This document shows, one piece after another, positions 40,101-52,100 of a stretch of DNA of 64,000 nucleotides. The notes below the pieces were generated by a model, which worked only from the letters and a program-made list of their open reading frames with translations, searched no databases and had not been told where the DNA came from. The first letter of the stretch is position 1; each line of letters begins with the position of its first letter. The stretch is taken from positions 2,669,501 to 2,733,500 of the forward strand of contig JAITYX010000046.1 in assembly GCA_021018815.1 (NCBI GenBank), written 5' to 3'. Made by a program: the position numbers and the translations under genes. The DNA is from Talinum fruticosum. Taxonomy: Eukaryota > Streptophyta > Magnoliopsida > Caryophyllales > Talinaceae.

Positions 40101-43100
40101 ACAATATGATATTGATGTTACCTTTGAGAGCAAAAACTTCTAAAGTGCATCATTTGTTACTTTATGCTATATTGCAAAATGAATATTGAAAGGATATTCC
40201 AGCGGTATGGATAAAGAAATATGGAACCTTACCGCATTTCCAGATCTCACCACAGTCCAGAAAAGAATCATCCTTCCCCACACATTTGGGGTGATATGAT
40301 TTCACACAGTCCCTGGAAGCAATACACCATAGTTTAAAGTTTAACTCAATGCAAGACCATCAAGAACAATACACCCCTAAAAGAGGTTCGAAAGCAAAAC
40401 ATAAAACACAGGTAGATGATTCATTTGTGCTTGTTACTACCACACCGCCCCCAAAAAAAAAAAAAAAAAAAGGCATCACCCACAAACCAATCCTATGGAT
40501 CTCTTTCAAGCCCATAAGAACTATCTCGCTAAAAAATGACAGTATAGAAAACAGCCTTTGAGAGACACAACAGAGACTTGACAACAAACATTTACAGAGA
40601 AGGGAAGTGGAACGTTAATAGGTACAAACATAAAATGAGACATCCATTTTTGACAAAGTAAATTTAAGCACACACCATATGTCACAGAATGCTCCGAAGT
40701 AATCCAGAATTGTCTATAATTTTCTCCATTGTTCTATAAGGCTTCATAATGTTCATTTTTATACAATCATGAATATTTGTACAGAGCATTCTAGATGATG
40801 AACCTTAACCGTTAGATTAAATTGATCTTCCCCATCCACTGAGGAGGTGGGAACCTATATATACTCCAAGGGAGCTCATTTGGTGTAAACCATCCAAGTA
40901 AAAACAATATACCACGTATTCTCTCAAACTCTATAAGTGTTCTCTTTCTGTTGCTTACTTAGCCTTCTTAAAAGTTCAAGTCAAGCATTCTTGAAGGCTT
41001 ACTAGCAAACTAAGAAGGGTCACAAGTGTAATTTTGCCAAAGAATCACCCTGTAACAATTGGTGTCAATTGGTGTCAAGGCCCAAGTTTGGGATAACCAT
41101 GTCGAGCATTACCGAGGGAAGCCAATAAGGTCGCAAGAAGGGTCGTGAAAAGGCTAGCCCAAGTGCATGCTTCCAAGTCCCAACTTATTAAAGGAACTAA
41201 TCGAAAGCATACACCAACGTGTTGATGACATGGAGTTCAAGGTGGAGGACTTCGAGCTCAAGGGGAGATGCGAAGGTGCCTTGAATGCGGTAGTCACAAA
41301 CTTCACCAAGGAAATAAAAGCCTTTAAAACCACACTTGGAGCCAATGATAGCGAGCGTAAGGCGCTTGTAAAGCCTCTCCCGATACTCAACAAGAGCAAA
41401 TCGAAGAGCTCAAAGCACGAGGTAAGCTACGGATGTGGGGTAGCCAACAGTGGGTCCGTCCTAGTGACTACCACCCCAAAGGTGAATAAGCCCAAGGGAG
41501 ATCAATAACTTCATATGGGGCATCGACGAGGATGCACAAAAGGCCAAATTCGAATTGTCGTCCGCATCTTTTGTACTTGGTGTTGTTTGATCCCATGATC
41601 TATATGTTAACTCAATATTGGCATCGAGGAGGATTAAGCTACTAAATATGAAGGATCCACCTCGAACTTATACATGCTGACCCTTTTCGGTGAGTGCCCA
41701 AATTCAAATTGCCGCCCACATTTTTTGTACTTGGTGTTGTTTGATATGGAGATAATGGAAGTGTTTGTGTTGACTATAGCTCTTGTTACCTTTTTTCTTT
41801 CTTTTTTTTTATTGTTAGAATGTTGTAAAGATACAAGCTCTTTGTTTTGTGTTTTTTTAGTTAAAACAAGAACACAATGGTGTTCGATAAGAGAAAAGGA
41901 GAAGAACCAAGTGAAAGGCAAGTCTTTCATCATGTGCATGCACTTGATCAAGAAGATGTTGAAGATGATAATGAGCCGGAAGAGCCAACTCCCTCACAAC
42001 TCAACTCACCGACAAGATGATAAACAACACAACGAACTTACAACCTTCAAGCAAAAGGTCCAAAGTCAATTATTCTAATCACAAACCTCTATTACAAGAA
42101 TTCACTTGGATTAGAGAGAGTCTAGGGAAGACACCAGGTGGTTCAAGACAAGTGGATGTGTAAGCGTTACAAAAACACATTCACGAGCTCATACGCAAGA
42201 ATTCATTATCATTTTTTCTTACCTCGATATGGAAAGAAGGTTGGCATTCCAAGGTGCAAAGCATTATTGCATGATCGAGCTACTCATGAGAGAATCGGAG
42301 ACAATGTCAAGGATGTTGAAAAAATAGGTGTATCCTTATCTTTAGAGAATTCAACTCTAATGAAAAACATACCCCTAGTGCATGCAAACGTTTTCAAGAG
42401 GCTTTTGGTTTTTGGTTAGTGGAAAGAGAACCGGTGGACTTGAAAATCATAAGGGAATTATGTTCAACCAGGATTCTATTTAATGCTTTAAGAAATCCTG
42501 AATTTGTTGACATGTTGAGTCAACCTCAATAAAGCCCCTAAAGGTTGCAAACCTCCCTCTAATGAAAAAGCAAAAACCTCTTTGCTAGATAGATGAATGC
42601 AAAAGATTTTAGTGTCATTTTTCATGTTTGAAAGGAACGTAGGAAAAACATTGTGCTATATTACTTGAACCACACTCATATTTTGGCCTTGTTCAAAGAG
42701 TATTCAAAGTTAGAGCTCCTCAAAGTTGCAAAGACTAGATCGAGCATCTTACACATTGTTGAAGCATTTGCTTAATCGTAAAGAACTTATTACAACTCTT
42801 TTTGAGCAAGTGGAAGGATTTGGGGAAAAATGGCGATGCTGGTAGTAGGGATATAGGGGCTAAAGTTACTTGAAATAATAAAGGAAGATAAATTTTGGGA
42901 TGAGGTTGAAAATGTCTGTGAAGATCACAAAGCCTTTGTTATTATTGACAAAATTTTGTGATGGAGAGGGGTCAAAAATGGGGGAATTATATGAAAGGAT
43001 GGACAACATGCTTGGGAGAATGAAGGGCATCATGAAAGACAATGCGCATAAAGTTCACTTTCCAAAAATGAAGCAAATTGTGTTAGAGAGGTCGGAAAAT

Positions 43101-46100
43101 ATGAATGTACCTACACATTGCCTTGGCTTTGCTTTGAACCCCATATTTTATAATTTTAATTTTCCGCAGGCGGTGTTCAAAGAAATCCTCCAAACTTGGA
43201 CAATGAGATATAAAATCTGGTGTCTTAGAGGCTTTCGTAAAATCACTATAAGTCCAAATGAGGAGAAGCTCTTAAGAGAACAATATGTTGTGTTTTATCA
43301 AAGAAAGAGGGGCTCTTTGATATGCTTGCTTGTCAAGAAGATGTCCCAATGAATCCTATTGATTGGTGGTCTACTTATGACTTCGAAACACCCGAGTTAG
43401 CCACGATCGCCAAGAAAGTTGTCTCGGAAGAAACCGCCTCAATAATGCTAGAGCCGATAAGTTGGTTTTTATTTATTCCAACATTCGGCTCATCGGCATG
43501 TTTTAGCAAGACATCCGGGCCTTACAAATATTGGGATACCGATCCAGGAAGTCCAATGATGGAAGAATTTGTTACAAGAATGCAAGAATTGCTCGGAATT
43601 TGGATAATGAAGAAGATCCGTAAAGTCCAATGATGGAAGAATCAGTAACAAGAATGCAAGAATTGATGTGGAATTTGGACAATGAAGAAGGTGGCAACAA
43701 GCAAGTTGTGAGCACCACAGAGTGGAAGAATGAGCAGATTAATTGTGGTCTTTTTGGAGTTCAAACATTCATTTCTATGTTATATCTTGTTAATTAGTGG
43801 TTGTAAGACATTATCAAGTCTATTTTACTTATTACAAGTTAAACTTTATGTTTAATTGTTTATTTTCTCACTTTTGGGTTTTGAAGAATAGTTATTTAAA
43901 TATATATAGTATATTGCACAAAACTTGTTCATTTAGAATGATTGGATGTTGGAGTCTTAAAGTGTAGAATATTAGAAAATCAAGAACAAAGGAGGTCATT
44001 AAGTAAAAAGTAAAAAGATAAGTTCTGTATTTTTTTATCATTTTATTTAAATCATATATTAGTGTAACATTTTTTAATCCACGAATCGGATTGTCCAAGT
44101 GATCCAAGATAAGATTAAAGGAGAGACAAGAAGATATGGATATATCTCCATATTGGCATATGTGAAATATATTTTGTTATTTTTATTATTTTCGTAGGTT
44201 TATTATTATTTTAAGATAGGTAAAATAAAGATATTTAGTAGTATTTTATCGAGGTTTAGTTTCCTAGTCCATTAGGATAATATTAGGTTATATATTTCTA
44301 TCCTTTTATATTCCATATCTTATGTTTAGGTTTCCTAAACTTAGTTAATCTTTTAATTATATAAACCTTTTTATGTAATTGGAGAAGATTTTGAATAAGA
44401 ATTGATATTGAATTTTGAGTTCCTCTCGTGAGATTTATTGGTTCTCGTGTCAGCCACCCCTTCCCATAGGAATTGCTCTCGGAATGTCCTACATTTATCT
44501 TTTTGTAGAAATTGCTCTCAAAGTAAGAATAAAGGAGAGACAAGAAGATATGGATATATCTCCATATTAGCATATGTCAAATATATTTTGTTATTTTTAT
44601 TATTTTCGTAGGTTTATTATTGACATATTTTAAAATAGATAAAATAAAAATATTTAGTAGTATTTTATCGAGATTTAGTTTCCTAATCCATTAGGGTAAT
44701 ATTAGATTATATATTTATGTCCTTATATCTTTTATATCTTATGTTTAGGTTTCCTAATATTAGCTAATCTCTTAATTATATAAAACCCCTTTATGTAATT
44801 GGAGAAGGTAGACTATGAATGAGAATTAATATTGAATTTTGAGTTTCTTTGTGTGAGTGTGTGAGACTGATTGGTTCTGTGTCAGCCACCACTGCTCTCA
44901 AAGCGTCCTACATTTACCCTTTGTAGGAATTACTCTCAAAGCGTCCTACATTACCAAGATAGAGAACCACATAACCAAATGACATACCGACCACCTGATG
45001 TACGCGTACTCGAATTCATGTCGGGTAACTATGGACAAGACAAAAGGCAAGCAAAGTAGTAATGGCAAAAAGTAGGGAATAAGAAAGCGATAATCCCTAT
45101 CCAAAGACGTGGTGAAACCATATAAGGAGGAGTCTTCTAAGGGGAAGATATCTTCCTTCCTTTACAATGGACCTCATTGGATCTTTGAGTGTAATAAACG
45201 AGGCAAGTTTGGAGCTCTCACCATAGAGGAGACAGGAAGAGGAAGAGGACAAAAAGCTCGCTTCCATGAGGCTCCTTAACAGCACTCAAGCGAAGGCAAA
45301 AGGGCAACCTCGTGGAGTTGGGCAAGCCATTACAAGCAATGTTGTGTACACCGACATGGTCTATATGGCCAAGGAGATTGCCAACAAGATTGGCCTTTCT
45401 TACACCAAGGAAAAGGGCTATGTGAAGGGAGTCAGCGCGAAGAGTCTAATAAGGTGTCACCCGAGATCCAGATTGGTCAATTGAAAGGTAAGGCCAACAT
45501 CATATCCGTTACTCCTTCGGATGATAAGAAGAACTATCTCGAAGTCAATTTTCTCGATACACTAAAGGAGGAAGGTGTTCCTCGTGCCTCACACCAACAC
45601 AATGTGTATAACGGACTTAGATTAAAAAAGAGCAAGGCGCAAAAAGCGCACGGGGTCCTGAAGCCCGAGGCGCGAGCTTCGAGGCGAAGGCGAGGGTTTT
45701 TGGAGCGAGGCGCACTTTTTACATAAAAATACTTGAAATTCATTCCCAACCCATATTTTTTATGAAATAAGAAAGATAGCACATTAAAACAATATTTAGA
45801 CAACATTTTACCCACCATAAGCACCACATAGTCTTAAGAATCGGAATCGACATTCAAATATCTCAAAACACACACTTAGAAGTCTAAAAACAAAACAAGC
45901 AAGCATAGTCATAGAAAATAACACACAAAGCAAAGTAGTTTGTAAGCCCCCTCCCCATAGGTCAACTAAGCATCATCATCATCTAATACCACATGCTCCG
46001 CCTCCACATCATCATCATCATCTAATTCCAAATCCATCTCTTCATCTTCATCCTCTTCCTCTTCCTCTTGAAATTCCTCCATTCAAATCACAATATTCAA

Positions 46101-49100
46101 CACAATTCACTACAATTATCACAATTAAAACAATTAAAATATGACACAATTCACTGCAACTAAAAATAAAAACTCCTTATTCTTGACCCACTAACATGGA
46201 TATTTAAAAAAAACAGAGAGACAAAAGAAATGAGAAGGATCAGTGTGAACAGAGAGACAAAAAAAAAAAAAAGAATCACTCCGATCGGCCTCATAATGAA
46301 CATAGAGACAAAAAGAAAATGAGAAGGATGTGTCTAACTCGCTTGAACACTCGGAAAAAGAAAAAGAACAACTCCAAAAATGAATAAAAAGAAGAACCCG
46401 GAGGGGCCTCGAAAACAAAAGAAGAGGAAAAAGAAGAAGAAGAAAGAAGAGGAAAACGGAAGCGTAAGAGGAAAGGAGGAAAAAGAAAAAACGAAAAAGA
46501 AGAAGGAAGAGGAAAAAGAAGTAGAAGAAAGAAGAGGAAAACGGAAGCGGAAGAAGAAAGGAGGAAAAATGAAGATCGAAAAAGAAGAAGAAGAAGAAGG
46601 AAGAGGAAAAAGAAGAAGAAGAAGAAGAAGGAAGAGGGAAAAAGAAGATGAAGAAATGAAGAGCTTACTCGCTAGTTGGCGACGATGTTCCCTGAAAACA
46701 CCAAGGTCGGTGTTGGAATTGATGATGGAGTCGCCGGAAAGATGGAGCTGCCGGAAGGATGGAGCACAGGAGGGAGTACAAAGGAGGAAGGTCTCAAAAG
46801 CTAGGGTTTCTACTTCTTCACTTCGCGAGAAGAGTCATCGGGCCTCCGGAAGTAAAGTAAAAACTTTTTTCTTTTTTTTTTTAAAGAAAAAGCAAGCAAA
46901 CAAGTAACCGAGTCCAGAAAGCCCGCGCCCGCCCAAGCGCACCTCGGAAAAAAGCCCCAAAAGCACGCGCTTTCAGGCTTTTGGAGGGACTGCGCCGACC
47001 CCCAAAAGCCCGGAGGGGTGTGCCCGGGGCTTTTCGCGCTAGCGCGCCCGAGCGCGCTTTTAAACTAAGATCACGAGAGAAAGACCAACCTTGTGTTGTT
47101 CCCATGACGAAGGAGGTTGACAAAGGCAAGATGATCTCCACTCTTCGACTTTCTAAAAAAATCAAGAAGGAACCAACCTTCCTCGCCTACCCTTAAATTA
47201 AAGGAAGAGGCCAAGGAAGTTCTAGCATCTAAAGTTGCCAAGAGGTGTTAGACGGGTTCAAAATGTCATCCCTAGCAAGTTACACATAAGGCTTCCTCCG
47301 AGAAGGTAAGTCGATCACGCTATCAAGTCGGAGCAAGGGGCTAAAGCGCCTACCTTTGCTCCCTACCGCATGACATATCGGGAGCTTCGAGGAGCTAAGG
47401 AGACAAATAAAGGAACTCCTTGATGCCACGTATATTAGTCCCTCTAAGTCACCATATGGTGAGTCGTTACTCTTTCAAAAGAAGCAGGATAGATTGCTTC
47501 AACTAGCATTGACTATCGGGCACTTAACAAGATCACCTTGTATCAATGATCTCTTCGATCAACTTCGCATGCAAGCTACTTCACTAAACTCAACTTGGGT
47601 GGATACTATCAACTCTGCATAGTCAAAGGAGAAGCCAAAGACGGCATGTTTCACGATCTATGGGCCGTATGAGTTCCTTATCATGCGCTTTTCTCTCAAG
47701 AATGCACCGACCACATTGTGCACCCTCATGAACAAGGTACTTGCATCATACCTTGACCACTTTGTAGTAGCTTACCTTGATGACATTGTTATCTATAGCA
47801 AGTCTCTCAAGGAGTATGTGCAACGCTTAAATCAAGTGTTCACAAAATTAAGGGACAATGATCTCTACGTTAAAGAGGAAAAATGCTCATTTGCTCAAGA
47901 GAAAGTGACTTTTCGAGGCCATATCATTGGCAAAGGAAAGCTTTGTATGGATCCATGAAAAGTTAGGGTCATCCTCGAATGGGAGCCACCAACCAAAATC
48001 ACCGATTTAAGATCATTTCTTAGTTTGGTGGACTACTACCAAGGGTTCGATGGCTGCCCTTTTCCCGATTTGTTGAAAAGGAAATGGGCTTACGAACGAG
48101 TGTCAACAAACCTTTGAAGCCTCAAAGAAGGCTATCACCGAGGAATTTGTACTAGCCCTTCTCGATCTCAATAAGTAGTTTGAGATTTACACCAATGCAT
48201 CCGATTTTTCCATTTGTGGAGTCTTTTGAAAGTCAAAAGCTCAATGACACCGAGAAGAGGTATTTGGTGCGCGAAAAGAGATGAGCACAATAGTGCATAG
48301 TCTTCGAACCTAGAGATATTACTTGTTAAGGATCAAGTTCGTAATCAAAACTAACAACGACAACAAGCTACTTCCGGACTAACAAGAAGCTTAGTCCTAC
48401 GAAAGCTCAATGCCAAGACTATTGAACCGAATTTGAGTTTGACATGGAATACAAGTTTGGTAAGGTTAATTTGTGGCGGATGCCTTACGTCGCAAAAGAG
48501 AATTTCTCAACAAGCCAGGCAACTTGAGGGACCGCATCGATCGTGGGACTTAGCATGATCAAGTGGAACAAACCATCATGAACCTCGTCGAGGGGGAAAG
48601 ACAAGGAGATTCTCGGTCAACGATCGCTTGATGATTACAAATGGCAAGCACCTTTACGTGCCTTTGTGTGGAAACCTACGAAAGGAAGTCATGAAAGAGT
48701 GTCATGATAGCAAGTGGGAGGTCATGGTCATCCTCCATACGCGCACTTGTAAGCTAACTTCTACTATTGGCCCCACTTGAAGGGCAACATAGAGGCCTAC
48801 GTAAAGAGTTCGTCTTGTGTGCCACCAAAACAAGATTGAACAAGAAAACCATCAAGACTTTTGGAGCCTCTCCCTATCTCCAAAGAGCGTGGGAAAACTC
48901 GTTATCCAAAGACATGGACTTCATCGTGGGTTTACCCACAAGTGAAGGCTATAATTGGATCCTTGTGGTGGTGCCTTCATCACCGCACCCAAGGAATGTT
49001 CCGCCAAGCAAGCCATTTGGCTACTCTCCAAGCAAGTGGTAAAGTCTTGGGGCTTGCCTCATTTAATAGTGAGTGGCTAGGACACTCGTTATCCAAGCCG

Positions 49101-52100
49101 TTTTGGACAGAGCTATTTAAGCTCGTAGGGTCCGAGCTTAACTTTTCCGCCCATTTCCAAATTCAACGTGATGGACAAACCGAGAGGATAAACACCCTCT
49201 TGGAGCTACACTTGAGGCACTATATGAGTGCCAATCAAAGATATTGGATAAAGTTGCTTGACATAAGTGAATTCTCCTACAACTTACAAAGGAGTCAACG
49301 GATCGAAGTTCATTCAAGATTGTCAACAGCCAAGTACCACTTGACGCCAAGTACCACTTGACGCCAAGTACCACTTGACGCCAAGTACCACCGCCTGAGT
49401 CATAAGTATCCAAGCCCCCAATGTTTAAATTTGCAAAGGATTGGAATAAAGTCGACATGGTGTGGGCTTACTTCAAAAAGCCTTTAGGAAAATGAAAAAA
49501 GTGGGCCCACAAAAAGTGATGCCCGAGGGGACCTTATCCTTGTGAAAATGCACAACCACGAGAGGTTCACTTGCCGACATTGAGGCCGGTCTCATTCGAA
49601 GATACGAGAGACCTTTCCCCATCCTTAAAAGAGTATTTAGTTTAAAAAGCGCGCCTTTGCACAAAAAGCTTGGGGTGCACCCTCTCGGTTTTGGGGGTCA
49701 AGCACTGACCATGAGAAGCGCATGCTTTCGGTGCTTTTTTCGGGCGAGCTTTGGGTCGGGAGGGGGCTTTCGGGTTAAGTTACCGCTTGCTTGATTTTTT
49801 TTTTAAAAAAAGCTTTTACTTACCCGGAACTAGCGTGCGGACTTACTTCCCGGAGACCCGATAATTCTTCTTTGCAAAGTGAAGAAGCAGAAACCCTAGC
49901 TTTCGAGACCTTCCTCCTTCATCCTCCTCTACCCCATCTTTCCAGCTGCTCCATCAAGCATTTCCGACACCGACCTTGGTGTTTTCCAAGTAAGCTCTTT
50001 ATTTCTTCATCTTCTTTTTCCTTTTTCCTTTTCCTTCTTCTTTTTTCCTCTTCCTTCTCTTCTTCTTTTTCCTTTTTCCTTTTTCCTCCTTTCTTCTTCC
50101 GCTTCCGTTTTCCTCTTCCTTCTTTTTTCCTCTTCTTGTCTGTGTGCTCTTCTTTTTCTTCCTTTATTTTCGGACTCTTCCGGGTTCTTTCTATTCGTTT
50201 TTGCGGTTGTTCTTTTTCTTTTTCCAGTGTTATTATGAGGCGGTCACTTGACTTATCCTTCTCATTTTTTGTCTCTCGCTTCACCGGACCGATCCTTCGG
50301 GGTTTTTTTGTCTCTGTGTTTTTTAATATCCATGTTAGTGGGTCAAGAATCGGGAGTTTATATTAGTTTTTATTAGTTGTAGTGAATTGTGTTATATTTT
50401 AATTGTTTTAATTGTGATAATTGTAGTGAATTGTGTTGAATATTGTGACTTGAATGGAGGATCAACCCAAGACTGAGTACGGGGTTCGGGTTCGAGCTCA
50501 ATCTCCTCCTCTAGAGTCGTAGACCCCGAAAGAAAGTATGGCACAAAAGATGAGAGCAATAAAAATAGTTTCTTTGCAATTTTTGTGGAGTTAAGACTAT
50601 GGGGAGTGTTTCAACTTAAACAACATTTGGCCGATGGATATCAAAATACACTAGGTTGTAAGACGGTCCTCGAGCATGTTAGGGAAGAAATTCGGGAGTA
50701 CATGGATTAAAAAAAAAAAATCAATGGAGAGTTTTGAGATGTCAAGGAAAATGCATCAAAGTTACGATGTTGATGATGATGAAAATGATGAATGTATTGA
50801 GATGAATTCTAAAAGTGGTGGGAATGGACAAAGAGGGGAAGTAATAGCATGCCTCATAAGACAGACTAGGCAAAAGGTCCATTGGATGTGTTCTTTACTC
50901 CTAATGTCGGCCAATATTGTGAAGGGTAAAAAGGATCAAGGGAGGCAAAGAAGACTTAATGAGCTACGTAAGAAAGAGTTTAAGAGAAAAGGCTTGTAGA
51001 GACTTAGCCAGGTTGGTTGTTTTATGATGTCGGGATTCCTTTCCATGCAGCTACACTTAATAGCTTTGCTATTACTATGGAACAGATTGGTCAATTTGAC
51101 CTGGATTAAAACCACCTTCCATGTAAGTGTGGAGAGTTCCATTCCTCAAAAGAGAAGTGAAGGACACCGAGAAGGCAATGAATGAGCATAAGAAAGAATG
51201 GGCGAAGTAGGTTGTTCTATCTTATCCGATGGATGGCGTGATACCACCGTCCAAAAGGATATTGTCAACTTTGTTGTGAACTCTCCAAAAAGGTTGATGT
51301 TTCTAAAGTTGTAAAAGATTCAAATCTTTTGTACACCGTTCTTAATGAGATGGTGGAAAAGATTGGAGAGGAGAATTTGGTGCAGCTAGTGACCGACACC
51401 AATAATGCATCCAATTATGTTAAGGGAGGTAAGAAAAATTGTTACCAATGTTATAATTTATAATTTCTATTACTTAGCTACTTTGTTATAAATTTCTAAA
51501 ATTATGATTTTTATTCTAATTTTATTTTTGGAAAATTGTTGATGGCTAAGAGGCAACATCTCTTTTGGAATCCATGCGCCACACATTCCATTGATCTTAT
51601 GTTGGAAGATAGTGGAAAACATATTGGAAAAGTGAAAATTACTCTAAAGAAGAGCATGGTTATCAATGCTTATATCCATAGCTCCATTACCCTTGTGAAC
51701 TTGATGATGCGATTCACTAATCAAAGGAACTTGTATAGGCTCTGTTGTGACTAGATATACATCATTTATCACTCTTTCCTCTATTCACAAACAAAAAACA
51801 ATTTGAGGAAGATGGTAACTTCTCAAAAAGCAAATGGGCAAAGGATAGAGGGGAAAGAAGATAGCAAGTTATATCTTGCAAGATAACTATTGGAAGAAAA
51901 TCTTTATGCTCTTAGGCCTCTTGTCAAGGTTCTTCGCATGGTTGATGGAGAGAGAAACCACCCATGCGTTATATATATGAGGCTATGGATAGAGCCAAGG
52001 AGGCTATTGCTAATAGCTTTCAATACAAGGAGGAGAACTATGAGATGGCACTCGTAGTATATTGATACAAGACGGGAATGTCAACTTCATCAACCTTTAC

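Noticed and set aside
46380..46907. 175-codon ORF rich in Lys/Glu/Arg
   Set aside because: It is a purine-rich low-complexity tract inside the hAT derivative; the same tract on the opposite strand of the 3.7-kb hAT gives a Ser/Phe-rich ORF.
49791..50366. 191-codon Ser/Phe/Leu-rich ORF that looks like membrane segments
   Set aside because: Pyrimidine-rich 5' region of the hAT element; hydrophobic appearance follows from TTC/CTT composition.
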